A stretch of 64,000 nt of DNA from an uncultured Dehalococcoidia bacterium (GTDB lineage Bacteria; Chloroflexota; Dehalococcoidia; Lucifugimonadales; CATQGZ01): NCBI GenBank assembly GCA_958295685.1, contig OY282365.1:868001-932000 (forward strand). Reading direction: 5' to 3'. Shown piece after piece: positions 50,647 to 59,599 of the stretch; position 1 is the stretch's first letter, and every line of letters begins with the position of its first letter. The notes under the pieces are model-generated. The model saw only the letters and a program-made list of their open reading frames with translations, was not told the origin of the DNA and did not search any database. Both the position numbers and the translations under genes were made by a program.

Positions 50647-51207
50647 GTGTCCTCCAGCCGCCCGTCTCGGGAGGAACCCGCCCCCGAGACGGAGAGAGCG
50701 CGCCCGGACCCGCGGGACGAAGATGTCGTGGTCGGCCGCATCGTCGGCGCTTGGGGCATTCGGGGCGAGGTCAAGGTCCGCTCCCACACCGACAATCCCG
50801 ACCGCCTGTCGGCGGGAAAAGCCATCTGCGTCGAGGGAGGGCCGGCCCTAATCGAGCGCTCCACCCGGGCCAAGGCGGGCCTCCGCCTCAAGCTGAACGT
50901 AGCGGCGGACCGCGGACAGGCCGAAGCCCTGCGCGGCGCGATGCTCACCGTCCCGCGGTCACAGATCCCGCCCCCGCCGGACGGTGCCTACTACCACTTC
51001 CAGATCATCGGCATCGACGTCCTGTCAGAGGACGGGCAGCCGCTCGGACAGGTGCGCGAGATACTGACCACCGGCAGCAACGACGTCTACGTCGTCGAAA
51101 GGCCCAACCGCAAAGACCTGCTGCTCCCGGCCATACCGGACGTCGTGCTCGACGTCGACACCGCCGAAAACAAGATAACCGCGCGCGTCCCAGACGGACT
51201 GGAATAG
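50647..51207 (+). CDS. rimM: Ribosome maturation factor RimM
   Basis: A 186-residue 30S maturation factor. The N-terminal barrel opens with VVVGRIVGAWGIRGEVKV. The PRC-barrel half contains YYHFQIIGIDVLSEDGQPLG and the conserved NDVYVVERPNRKDLLLPAIPD. The GTG start leaves a 25-residue acidic/proline N-terminal extension before the domain. trmD and rplS, which normally follow, are absent; the operon ends in the repeat region. Confidence 0.95.
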   Translation: MSSSRPSREEPAPETERARPDPRDEDVVVGRIVGAWGIRGEVKVRSHTDNPDRLSAGKAICVEGGPALIERSTRAKAGLRLKLNVAADRGQAEALRGAMLTVPRSQIPPPPDGAYYHFQIIGIDVLSEDGQPLGQVREILTTGSNDVYVVERPNRKDLLLPAIPDVVLDVDTAENKITARVPDGLE

Positions 51208-51274
51208 CCCACGACCCACCCCCACCCGACGGCGCCGCCGACGGCAACAGTTCAGATTCTGATTCAGACAACCC

Positions 51275-51303
51275 TTGACGACCCCGAACCGCTGTGCTAG
51301 AGT
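51275..51303 (+). promoter_or_regulatory. Promoter of headless leader element 4
   Basis: TTGACG, 17 bases, TAGAGT with TGTGC extension, preceded by ATTCAGACA as at 47.3 kb. It drives no obvious gene: the repeat array follows. Confidence 0.55.
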
Positions 51304-51309
51304 ACGCCC

Positions 51310-51354
51310 ATGACACAGCCCGACTCTCTCCACAAACCGCCCGCCCTCTGGTAG
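51310..51354 (+). CDS. Short leader ORF of element 4 (14 codons)
   Basis: MTQPDSLHKPPALW, then TAG. Its first residues and DNA match the leader ORFs of elements 1 and 2, but the sequence breaks off before any heptamer. Confidence 0.3.
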   Translation: MTQPDSLHKPPALW

Positions 51355-51398
51355 GGAGTCCGGCACAGGGACGTATCCGCGGCGAGAGCGGCGCAGGG

Positions 51399-51990
51399 TT
51401 CTCCCCTCCGGCAGGGGGTCTGGGGGCTCTGCCCCCAGCTTCCAAATGGGCGGGCGGGTGGGAAAACCAGCCGTCTGCCTGGCAGGGGGTCCGGGAAAGG
51501 CCGTAGCCGACGAAAAGCGGCGCGGCAGGGTTCTCTCCTCCGGCAGGGGGTCTGGGGGCTCTGCCCCCAGCTTCCAAATGGGCGGGCGGGTGGGAAAACC
51601 AGCCATCCGCTTATCAGGGGGTCCGGGCCGCAGCCGACGAAAGCGGCGCGGCAGGGTTCTCTCCTCCGGCAGGGGGTCTGGGGGCTCTGCCCCCAGCTTC
51701 CAAATGGGCGGGCGGGTGGGAAAACCAGCCATCCGCTTATCAGGGGGTCCGGGCCGCAGCCGACGAAAGCGGCGCGGCAGGGTTCTCCCCTCCGGCAGGG
51801 GGTCTGGGGGCTCTGCCCCCAGCTTCCAAATGGGCGGGCGGGTGGGAAAACCAGCCATCCGCCTGGCAGGGGATCCGGGAAGGCCGTAGCCGACGAAAAG
51901 CGGCGCGGCAGGGTTCTCCCCTCCGGCAGGGGGTCTGGGGGCTCTGCCCCCAGCTTCCAAATGGGCGGGCGGGTGGGAAAACCAGCCGTC
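51399..51990 (+). repeat. Second hairpin plus G-quadruplex array (5 units)
   Basis: Five units of about 120 bases, each with the hairpin CTGGGGGCTCTGCCCCCAG and GGGCGGGCGGGTGGG. The first G-quadruplex is at 51448-51462. The spacers (GCCGACGAAA...GCGGCGCGGCAGGG) differ from those at 24.4 kb but are nearly identical to each other, so the arrays expanded separately. No gene is seen between rimM and 52085. Confidence 0.85.
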
Positions 51991-52084
51991 CGCTTATCAG
52001 GACTACAGACCGCCGGCGGCTCACAACCCGTCCCGAAGATGCTAGAATCGACCGTGGCGCATCCACTGAAGCAGGGAGACCGGA

Positions 52085-52405
52085 ATGTATCTGATACGGA
52101 GATCCTGGAACGTGAAGCCAGGGGCGACCCGGCAGGCGGCGGAGCTCATCGCGCGGCTCGGCAAGGCCCACGAGGACGCGGGTCAGCGGTCGGAAACGAG
52201 GGTCTACTGGAGCGGCTACACCGTGCCCGGCCGCACCAACAGGGTGTACATGGACTGGGTTCAGGAGACGATCGAGTCCCCATTCCGCGAAGGAAACCCG
52301 CTGCCCAGCGCCGGAGACGCCGGGGCACGGCTTCGGGAGCTCACGCAGGGGTCCCGCATCGAGTTCTACGAGATGGTCCCCAGAGGCCCGGACAGCGAGG
52401 TGTGA
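52085..52405 (+). CDS. Conserved small protein of unknown function
   Basis: A 106-residue protein: MYLIRRSWNVKPGATRQAAE, then ARLGKAHEDAGQRSETRVYW and VYMDWVQETIESP. The ferredoxin-like alpha/beta pattern and size recall NIPSNAP or dimeric barrel proteins, but I cannot place it in a family. GGGAGACCGG precedes the ATG. It ends two bases before the transaldolase ATG, so the two are probably co-transcribed. Confidence 0.6.
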   Translation: MYLIRRSWNVKPGATRQAAELIARLGKAHEDAGQRSETRVYWSGYTVPGRTNRVYMDWVQETIESPFREGNPLPSAGDAGARLRELTQGSRIEFYEMVPRGPDSEV

Positions 52406-52407
52406 GG

Positions 52408-53499
52408 ATGTCGAATCCGCTTCAGGAACTGCAGAGGCTGGGACAGTCCGTCTGGTACGACAACATCGAACGCGGGATCATCGAGTCAGGCGAGCTGAAG
52501 CGCCTGATAGACCTCGGCGTCAGCGGCCTGACCTCAAACCCGACCATCTTCGAGAAGGCGATATCCGGCGGCACCCACTACGACGACGCGATCTCCGCGC
52601 TCGCGGGCGAGGGGCGGACGGCGGTGGACGTCTACGAAGCCCTCGCAGTCGAGGACATTCGAGCGGCGGCAGACCTGCTGCGCCAGACGTACGATCGGAC
52701 CCAGGGGGCCGACGGCTACGCCTGTCTGGAGGTCAGCCCCCGCCTGGCGCACGACACCGAGGGCACCGTGTCCGAGGCGAGACGGCTGTTCGCCGCCCTC
52801 GATAGGCCCAACGTGATGATAAAGGTGCCCTCGACTCCGGAGGGCGTCCCTGCCATGAGGCGCCTGATCTCCGAGGGGATCAGCATCAACAACACGCTCA
52901 TATTCTCGCTGGAGGCGTACCGCAGCGTCAGAAACGGATATATGGAAGGGCTGCGTGACCTCCGCCGCGCCGGAGGCGACGTGAGGCGGGTCGCCTCCGT
53001 GGCGTCCTTCTTCGTCAGCCGCGTCGACACCGTGGTCGACGGGCTGCTCGGCGCCGAGGCACCCCCCGGCCTTCTGGGCACGGCGGCCATCTCGAACGCC
53101 AGGGCCGCCTACGCGGACTTCAGGGAAGACTTCGACGGAGAGCCGTTCGCGGACCTCAGAGACGCGGGCGCCCGCCCGCAGCGGCCTCTGTGGGCGAGCA
53201 CCAGCGCCAAGAACCCTAAATACGGAGACGTCTACTACGTCGAGGCGCTGGCGGGACCCGACACGGTGGTCACGATGCCGGACGTGACGCTGCGGGCGTT
53301 CATAGACCACGGCGCCGCCGCTCCGAGACTCGCGGACGCCCCGCCCGCTGCCCTGTCAGCCTTGGCCGAGGCAGGCATCGACGTGGACGCGGTCACGGCC
53401 GGACTCCTGACGGACGGGGTCAGGCAGTTCGCGGATTCGTTCGACGCGGTGCTGTCAAACGTCGACGAGAAGCTGGCAAGGCTCGCAGCCGTCCCGTGA
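52408..53499 (+). CDS. tal: Transaldolase
   Basis: A 363-residue enzyme of the non-oxidative pentose phosphate pathway. The N-terminal WYDNIERGIIESGELKRLI and GVSGLTSNPTIFEKAI are typical. The Schiff-base lysine is in NVMIKVPSTPEGVPAMRRLI. The later ASFFVSRVDTVVDG and RPLWASTSAKNPKY are also conserved. It is of the longer type found alone or fused to glucose-6-phosphate isomerase; no fusion is seen. The ATG at 52408 follows GTGTGAGG. Confidence 0.95.
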   Translation: MSNPLQELQRLGQSVWYDNIERGIIESGELKRLIDLGVSGLTSNPTIFEKAISGGTHYDDAISALAGEGRTAVDVYEALAVEDIRAAADLLRQTYDRTQGADGYACLEVSPRLAHDTEGTVSEARRLFAALDRPNVMIKVPSTPEGVPAMRRLISEGISINNTLIFSLEAYRSVRNGYMEGLRDLRRAGGDVRRVASVASFFVSRVDTVVDGLLGAEAPPGLLGTAAISNARAAYADFREDFDGEPFADLRDAGARPQRPLWASTSAKNPKYGDVYYVEALAGPDTVVTMPDVTLRAFIDHGAAAPRLADAPPAALSALAEAGIDVDAVTAGLLTDGVRQFADSFDAVLSNVDEKLARLAAVP

Positions 53500-53514
53500 A
53501 GTCAGGGACGCGCC

Positions 53515-54963
53515 TCAATCCCCTGCGCCGCCTCGATAGATGACGGTGTCGGGCTTGAAGGCCGCCCAGGCGAACCAGAAGTGGTCGGCCGACGCGATGG
53601 GCCGCAGCCGCGACCCTGCGAGCGGGCCGCCGACCGCCTCCCCGAGGATGTTCCACCTGCTGCCGGTCTGATCGTCGACGAACACCCCTCCGTCGGCTCT
53701 GAACGTGAGCGCCCGGCCGTCCAGGCCGCTCCGGTAGACGGCGGTCGACCCCACGTCGCGCGAGTCCGGTATCGAGCGCCCGTCCAGCGCCGAGACGGTG
53801 CCCGGCTTGTAGAATACGACCAGCCCGACGCCGCCGACAGCGTGGTTCACCGCGCCCTCCTTGCGCAGCGCCGAGTATGGAAAGGCCAGGTCGACGCCGT
53901 CGAGCGTGACCGCGGCCACCCGCTCCTTCGGCAGCAGCCTGCCGTCGAGGTCGCCTGTGAACAGGAACGGGGGCTTGTCGACCCTGTCGTATCCGGCATA
54001 CGGGTTCGAGCCATACGGCCGGACGTGCCCCGTCTCCCTGGACAGCACGAGCCCGTCCGGGCGGGCCGCCCGGAAGTCGCCGTACGAGACGATGTGGGCG
54101 GGCAGCACGGAGAGCCGCCGGCCCGCCAGGCCGCCCACGATCGCCTCGCCGGTAAGCTGCTGCCACCAAGTCTGAGTCTCGTGGTCCCACATTATCAGGT
54201 CGCTGTTGCGGAGGTTCCCGGAAACCCCGAACGTGTGAACGACCCCGTCCAGCCTCCTGTCGAAGGCGACGGCGCTGTTGCACAGAGGGCAGAAGGTGAC
54301 GGCGACCGGAACCCCGCCAACGGTGTCGTTCACGATCTCGTGCCACGTGAGTATCTGGAGGGGGTAGGCCCTGGCGTCTCCCGCTATCTCGACGTATACG
54401 ACCGGCTCCTGTTCCTCCAGCCAGCCGTCCGACTCCTCTACGCCCACGTGCGCGGGGGCGTAGATTGGCGGGATGCCGTCGCGGGGCACACCGCCCGAGA
54501 ATATCTCGTCGAACGGCACCGTATGTCGGCTGAAGTCGGTGTCCCACGAATAGGCCGAGAAGCCGACCGGGGACGACTCCAACTCCTCCTCCCAGCCGGG
54601 GTCAGGATCGACCACCGTGCCGGCGGCGGACAGCTCCGGCGGCGAGGGCGCACCGCCCCCTCCGGCAGCAGACTGCTCCGGCGGCGAGGGCGCGCCGCCC
54701 CCTCCGGCAGCAGACTGCTCCGGCGGCGAGGGCGCGCCGCCCCCTCCGGCGGCCCCGGCATCGTCCTCCTGGGGGGATGCCTGAGCGGCGGGCCTGTCCT
54801 CCGTCTCCAGGAGGGCGGGCTCCGACGGCCCGCGAGTCGGCGGCCCGCTCAGGGCCGGGATCTCCGAGCCGCCTGCTCCCGTCTCAGCGGGGCCCTCGTC
54901 CGAGCCGCAGCCAGCCACGGCCGCAGCCGCTCCGATTCCGAGAGCCAGGATCAGGCTCCTCAC
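53515..54963 (-). CDS. DUF3179 lipoprotein
   Basis: About 482 residues. A GTG start gives RSLILALGIGAAAAVAGCGSD, a lipoprotein signal ending in AVAGC. A low-complexity region follows with a 14-residue unit (GGGGAPSPPEQSAA) repeated three times. The DUF3179 domain then contains ILTWHEIVNDTVGGVPVAVT, FCPLCNSAVAFDRRLDG, FGVSGNLRNSDLIMWDHET and the C-terminal FWFAWAAFKPDTVIY. The CPLC cysteines may bind metal. It is a secreted or anchored protein of unknown function, common in Chloroflexota and Actinobacteria. It is divergent from the next gene. Confidence 0.85.
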   Translation of the reverse strand: MRSLILALGIGAAAAVAGCGSDEGPAETGAGGSEIPALSGPPTRGPSEPALLETEDRPAAQASPQEDDAGAAGGGGAPSPPEQSAAGGGGAPSPPEQSAAGGGGAPSPPELSAAGTVVDPDPGWEEELESSPVGFSAYSWDTDFSRHTVPFDEIFSGGVPRDGIPPIYAPAHVGVEESDGWLEEQEPVVYVEIAGDARAYPLQILTWHEIVNDTVGGVPVAVTFCPLCNSAVAFDRRLDGVVHTFGVSGNLRNSDLIMWDHETQTWWQQLTGEAIVGGLAGRRLSVLPAHIVSYGDFRAARPDGLVLSRETGHVRPYGSNPYAGYDRVDKPPFLFTGDLDGRLLPKERVAAVTLDGVDLAFPYSALRKEGAVNHAVGGVGLVVFYKPGTVSALDGRSIPDSRDVGSTAVYRSGLDGRALTFRADGGVFVDDQTGSRWNILGEAVGGPLAGSRLRPIASADHFWFAWAAFKPDTVIYRGGAGD

Positions 54964-55021
54964 GACCCCCTGCTCCCGCCTCCGGCCGACTTCCAGCCAG
55001 GACGCAATCCAAGGATAAGCG

Positions 55022-55027
55022 TATAAT
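55022..55027 (+). promoter_or_regulatory. -10 box of the DUF2851 gene
   Basis: TATAAT in the divergent intergenic region, with a poor -35. Transcription from here would start near 55034, so translation should begin at the ATG at 55065, not the one at 55026. Confidence 0.45.
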
Positions 55028-55064
55028 GCCTGCAGCCCATCCACCTACTATACCTGATACGAAC

Positions 55065-56366
55065 ATGGCAGCCACGACCACTCCCAGACCGCCAGCCGGG
55101 GACCCACCGTCGGAACGAGCGCTGTCGGCGCTCTGGCGGCGCTCGCCGACGCTCGCCGACGGCCTGGTCACCGAAGAAGGCAGCCGCCTGCGCGTGCTGT
55201 ACGCCGGCAGGCCGAACCCGCGGGCAGGCCCGGACTTCTTGGACGCTCGGCTCGTCACGGAGTCGGGCGGCACGGTCATCGGCGACGTCGAGCTTCACGT
55301 CAGGGCTCCGGACTGGTACGGACACGGGCACCACCTGGACCCGGGCTATAACGGCGTGGTCCTTCACGTCGTCCTGCTGCCTCGGGGCCGCAGGAACACC
55401 CGGCACAGGTCCGGCACCACGGCGCCGGTAGCCTCCATCGGTCCGCTCGCAATGAAGCTCGAACGGGCGGGCCGGGAAGTCGGGCCTCCCCCGAGCGTCG
55501 TCGACCAGCTCGACGACGACGCCCTGGCAGAGGCGCTGGACTCCGGCGGGGACGCGCGTCTCGCCGCGAAGGCCACGGGCATGAGGCTGGAGCTCAGGGA
55601 GACGCCGCCGGACGAGGTGGCCCACAGGGCGATCATGGAGGCGCTGGGCTACGCGTCCAATCGCAGGCCGTTCAGGGAGCTGGGCATGATGGTTCCCTTC
55701 GCCGTGGCGGTGGGCCTGAGGCATGAGCCCGATACCACGCGGCTGGCGGCGCTGCGCGCGCTGCTGATCGGCACCGCGGGCTTTCTCGACCACCCGGACG
55801 TCGCGCACGAGGCCCGCACGATGAAGCGCCTCTATCTGTCCGCGCATCGAACGTACGACAGCGCGCCCGGCCAGAGGCGGCGCAGACGGATGCGCTCCTC
55901 ACAGTGGCACACGTTCCGGGTGAGGCCGTCCAACCACCCTGTCAGGCGGATCATCGGTGGGGCGCACCTGATGGACCGGTATTCGCACACCGGCCTGGCC
56001 CGGGGGATCATGGAAGACGTCAGCAGGCTGGACGGGAGACGGCTTCGGGGCAGACTCGAGGCCCGTCCGTTCGTCGGGCCGGGACGGGCGGGCGACGTGG
56101 CAGTCAATGCCGTGCTGCCGTTCGCCCTGGCGCTCGCGGAAGAGCGGGGAGACCCGGGTCTGGCGCGCCGGTGCCTGGACGTATACCGCGCCTTTCCCAG
56201 GCTGGCGGACAACGAGGTCACCCGCGAGATGGCGAGGCTGCTGGGCAAAGAGCAGGTCTCCGCGCTGGTCGGGGGCGCCAGGCGCCAGCAGGGGCTGATC
56301 CACATGTACCGACTGATGCAGAGGCCCGGCGAGGCCGCGGAGGCTAGGGAGACATCCGCTCCCTGA
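55065..56366 (+). CDS. DUF2851 family protein
   Basis: A 433-residue conserved protein. The early section has LRVLYAGRPNPRAGPDFLDA, TVIGDVELHVRAPDWYGHGH and YNGVVLHVVLL, an arrangement with Asp and Glu residues resembling restriction-endonuclease-like folds. The second half (ALGYASNRRPFRELG, HPVRRIIGGAHL, VAVNAVLPFALALAEE) is helical. Function unknown. Its 3' end overlaps the converging TPR gene by 23 bases. Confidence 0.8.
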   Translation: MAATTTPRPPAGDPPSERALSALWRRSPTLADGLVTEEGSRLRVLYAGRPNPRAGPDFLDARLVTESGGTVIGDVELHVRAPDWYGHGHHLDPGYNGVVLHVVLLPRGRRNTRHRSGTTAPVASIGPLAMKLERAGREVGPPPSVVDQLDDDALAEALDSGGDARLAAKATGMRLELRETPPDEVAHRAIMEALGYASNRRPFRELGMMVPFAVAVGLRHEPDTTRLAALRALLIGTAGFLDHPDVAHEARTMKRLYLSAHRTYDSAPGQRRRRRMRSSQWHTFRVRPSNHPVRRIIGGAHLMDRYSHTGLARGIMEDVSRLDGRRLRGRLEARPFVGPGRAGDVAVNAVLPFALALAEERGDPGLARRCLDVYRAFPRLADNEVTREMARLLGKEQVSALVGGARRQQGLIHMYRLMQRPGEAAEARETSAP

Positions 56367-56922
56367 GCGTGTCCAGGAGTCGGCGCGCCTCCTGTATCAT
56401 GTCGGCGTCGAAGAAAGGGTCCCATGCGTCGACGGCCTTCTCCAGGTCTCGGATGGCCTCCCTGTACTCCTCCCGCGCCTCGTGAACGTCGGCCCTGGCC
56501 TTGTACGCGGCGGCCAGTTCCGGCTTGAGCTCTACGGCGCGGGTGAGGTCCTCCATGGCGGGGCTGAGCAGATCCTCGTTGAAATAGGCCACTCCGCGGC
56601 CGTAGTATGCCTCGGCGAAATCGGGCAGCTTCCGTATCACCAGGCCGAAGCGCGGTATGGCATCCTCGTACAGTCCGGCATTGAGCAGCCTGACCCCAGC
56701 CGTGTAATCGAAGAGGGCGCGGACCTCGGGAGTCGCCGTGGGCTCTGGGGTCGAGGTCGGCTCTGGGGTCGGGGTCGAAGTGGGGATCGGCGTAGGGAGC
56801 GGCGTGGCCGTCGGGACCGACGTCGGAGTGGGCTCGGGCGCCGAGCCCGAGCAGGCGGTCGCCAGCGCCAACAACGCGGCCAGTACCGGCGCCATCCATG
56901 CGTGTCTCTTCGATACCGACAT
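56344..56922 (-). CDS. TPR-repeat lipoprotein
   Basis: The 192 residues begin with a lipoprotein signal (APVLAALLALATACSG), then a Thr-Pro-rich spacer of 45 residues, then about three TPR units: LLNAGLYEDAIPRFGLVIRK, YYGRGVAYFNEDLLSPAMED and YKARADVHEAREEYREAIRD. It probably serves as a surface scaffold. The ATG giving MSVSKRH is chosen because upstream codons in the frame belong to a transposase relic. Confidence 0.8.
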   Translation of the reverse strand: MSVSKRHAWMAPVLAALLALATACSGSAPEPTPTSVPTATPLPTPIPTSTPTPEPTSTPEPTATPEVRALFDYTAGVRLLNAGLYEDAIPRFGLVIRKLPDFAEAYYGRGVAYFNEDLLSPAMEDLTRAVELKPELAAAYKARADVHEAREEYREAIRDLEKAVDAWDPFFDADMIQEARRLLDTLRERMSP

Positions 56923-57009
56923 GCTCCGATATATCCCCCTCACATAAGATAGCACAGGACTGAAGATCGCGCCCTGCCCGGGACCCTGTGCCCGCAGCCG
57001 CCCGCAGAC

Positions 57010-57535
57010 CCAGGGTCTTTTCATTAATCGGCCCGCACTGGCAACGGTCGGGGGGAGACTGGTCACCGCATAGCTCACCGTCACCTGACTCCGGCCCTTC
57101 ACTATCCGCCGCCGCTCCAGTCGGCACACCTGTTGCAGATGAGGCCAGGCCTCTCCCATCGTCCCGGCGCTGCCGGCATACTCGTTCAACTCAGGGTCAG
57201 CCAAGGCCCACAACTCACGCCGTTCCAGCCGTCCATGACGCCGCTTGGACGGAGCATCCACCCCCACCATCAGCGTTGCGCCTCTGGCTCGCCATTCCTG
57301 CGCCTGCCAGGCGGGCACTACCGGCCCGTTGCCTCCCTTAGCTTCCAGTGGGGGAAAATGCCTCCACCAGGTCCTGGTACAAAGCGGGCTGATTCTCTTT
57401 TACAGGCAACAGGTAGTCTCCACCACCGGCCACAATCTGCTGGCACACGTCCCGTTGCGTCAACAGGGCGTCCGCCACCACTACCCGGCCCTCCAGGGGA
57501 CCTGACCCAGAACTGCAATCTTCACCTCTCCTTTC
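57010..57535 (-). pseudogene. ISAs1-family transposase remnant
   Basis: Two minus-strand frames together give typical ISAs1 sequence: RVVVADALLTQRDVCQQIV and GDYLLPVKENQPALYQDLVE, then after a frameshift HGRLERRELWALADPELNEY, WPHLQQVCRLERRRIVKG and VTVSYAVTSLPP. The N-terminal third and the final catalytic part are missing and no terminal repeats are seen. It fills most of the 750-base gap between the TPR and ABC-transporter genes. Confidence 0.8.
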
Positions 57536-57600
57536 TCTGACACTAAGTATGAAACTTGTTCCAGAAAATGAAAAGGCCCTGTCCAGCAGTTGCAGCGTAG

Positions 57601-57629
57601 TTGACAGTCAAGGCGCTCGGGGATAGCAT
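57601..57629 (+). promoter_or_regulatory. Promoter of the ABC-transporter operon
   Basis: TTGACA, 17 bases, TAGCAT. A start near 57636 would give a 42-base leader to the substrate-binding-protein gene. Confidence 0.6.
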
Positions 57630-57677
57630 GGCTACCGGTTGTCTGGGCTATTTGGAGAAAGGGAACTGGAGGGGATT

Positions 57678-59438
57678 ATGAGAAAGAACAGGATCCGGGA
57701 GATTCTTGTGGGTCTCGGTGCGCTGGCGCTCTTGGGGACGCTCGCGTGTACCGCTACCCAGGAGGTGGTCAAGGAGGTGGAGGTCGAGAAGGTGGTCACC
57801 CAAGAGGTGGTCAAAGAGGTGGAGGTCGAGAAGGTGATCACCCAAGAGGTGATCAAAGAGGTAGAGGTGGACAGGGTGGTGGTTCAGGAGATCGAGAAGC
57901 CTGCGGACCCAGGTCTCCTGCGCGTTGGCAACAACGGTGACATCAGCTTCCTGGACAGTCATCGCTCCCAGTCGGGACATGACGTATGGCACGGGTCGAT
58001 GCTGTTCGACACCCTCGTCTTCTATGACCGCACCTACACGACCGCGATCCCGGGCCTTGCGACTGGCTGGACGCTGCAGCCGAACGGCACGACGTATGAC
58101 TTCACGCTCCGGCAGGACGTGGTCTATCACAACGGCGAGCCTTGGACGTCGGCTGACAGGCTGTGGAACTACGACCGCTGTATAGTTGCCCTCAAGGAGA
58201 AGTCGCGGTGCGGCACCACCCTGCTGGACGTGAAGGAGTGGTCTGCGCCGGGGCCATACGAGTTGCGCCTGGAGCTGGACAAGTTCAACGTCGTGTTCAT
58301 GTTCCACGCGGGCAACCCGCGTGAGATGAACAAGGGCAACGTCGAGAGTGGCGACGTGGACACGAACCCGATAGGGACGGGCGCGTACCGGTTCGTCGAA
58401 TACATCCCCGGCGACAGGCTCGTGATGGAGAAGTTCGTAAACTACTGGGACAAGGGCTTCCTCGCGATCAGGCCCGAGCGCGCCGTGATTCTTCCAATGC
58501 CGGAGACGCAGACGCGGATCGCGGCTCTGAAAGCCGGTGAGATTGACCTGATGACCGACGTCCCATTCAACGCCTTGGAGGACCTGGACGACACCGACGG
58601 CCTGCAGCTTCTCAGGCAGACGGGGATAACGATGTCGTACATGACCTTCATCATGAACACGCGCGAGGGCCCCATGGCCGACGTCAGGGTGCGCAAGGCC
58701 ATGCAGCACGCCGTGAATAAGGAAGCGATGCACAACGTGATCTGGTTCGGCCACGGCGAGGTGGACTGCAACCTGATCCCCAGCAAGATGTGGGCGTACA
58801 CGCCTATTACCTGCCCCGAGCGGGACATATCAGCCGCGGCGGCCCTGCTCAATGAGGCGGGCTACAACGCTGGGAACCCACTGAAGATCAAGTACATACC
58901 GGAGCCCAACAACGAGATGTTCGTCAAGATGGGCGAGGTATTCAAGCAGAACGTCGAGGAGATCGACTTCGTCGACGTGGAGATCGAGGTGGTCGACACG
59001 GCTACCTGGCTGGACAAGGTCTGGTTCGGCGTCGAGGCCGTCGACGGGTGGCCGAACCACGAAGGCAAGATCATCCACAAGGAGTACGACATTGGCGACG
59101 CCTGGTACACTCGCTGGCCGCCCGACCCCGACGGCCTGATGCAGAGCGTTCTCCGCGCCGGCTCTGAGAACGGGCCCTACCTCGGGAATAACGGCATGCG
59201 CTACTACAACGCCGAGGTCGAGGAACTCTTCGACCTCGGCAAGTCCACCCTTGACAAGGCTGTGCGCAAGCCCGCCTACGCGCGTATCGTCGACATAGTA
59301 GTCAACGAGGACGTTCCCCTGATCAAAATCCAGTCCATGCCGCGGTTCTACGCGGCGAACATGAAGGTGCGGAACGCGCCCATGACGCCCAATGGCTACC
59401 TGGACTTCAGGGCCTGGGACTACGACTTCAGCCGGTAG
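57678..59438 (+). CDS. Peptide/nickel-type ABC transporter substrate-binding lipoprotein
   Basis: A 586-residue SBP_bac_5 protein. The signal peptide ends LLGTLACTA (lipobox cysteine). A 60-residue heptad region follows, with EVVKEVEVEKV repeated three times, a spacer often seen in Chloroflexota binding proteins. The domain contains GLATGWTLQPNGTTYDFTLR, QDVVYHNGEPWTSADRLWNY and VRKAMQHAVNKEAMH. It captures peptides or similar solutes outside the membrane for the two permeases downstream. GGAGGGG precedes the ATG. A long hairpin follows the gene. Confidence 0.93.
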   Translation: MRKNRIREILVGLGALALLGTLACTATQEVVKEVEVEKVVTQEVVKEVEVEKVITQEVIKEVEVDRVVVQEIEKPADPGLLRVGNNGDISFLDSHRSQSGHDVWHGSMLFDTLVFYDRTYTTAIPGLATGWTLQPNGTTYDFTLRQDVVYHNGEPWTSADRLWNYDRCIVALKEKSRCGTTLLDVKEWSAPGPYELRLELDKFNVVFMFHAGNPREMNKGNVESGDVDTNPIGTGAYRFVEYIPGDRLVMEKFVNYWDKGFLAIRPERAVILPMPETQTRIAALKAGEIDLMTDVPFNALEDLDDTDGLQLLRQTGITMSYMTFIMNTREGPMADVRVRKAMQHAVNKEAMHNVIWFGHGEVDCNLIPSKMWAYTPITCPERDISAAAALLNEAGYNAGNPLKIKYIPEPNNEMFVKMGEVFKQNVEEIDFVDVEIEVVDTATWLDKVWFGVEAVDGWPNHEGKIIHKEYDIGDAWYTRWPPDPDGLMQSVLRAGSENGPYLGNNGMRYYNAEVEELFDLGKSTLDKAVRKPAYARIVDIVVNEDVPLIKIQSMPRFYAANMKVRNAPMTPNGYLDFRAWDYDFSR

Positions 59439-59456
59439 CTCCACAGGGGGTATCGG

Positions 59457-59489
59457 TTTCTCCCCCGGCCATTCGATGGCCGGGGGAGA
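59457..59489 (+). terminator. Strong hairpin after the binding-protein gene
   Basis: A perfect 15-bp stem (TTCTCCCCCGGCCAT with ATGGCCGGGGGAGAA) with a three-base loop. It would allow more binding protein than permease, a usual pattern in ABC importers. Confidence 0.7.
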
Positions 59490-59599
59490 AGAATCTTGCA
59501 GGTGTTGGCTTCCGACGCGGCGGTCCGGATTCCGGCCGCCGCGTCGTCTCACAGGCGCCGGAGCGATGGGCGGACGCGCCCCTCTGAGGAGAAACCGCC

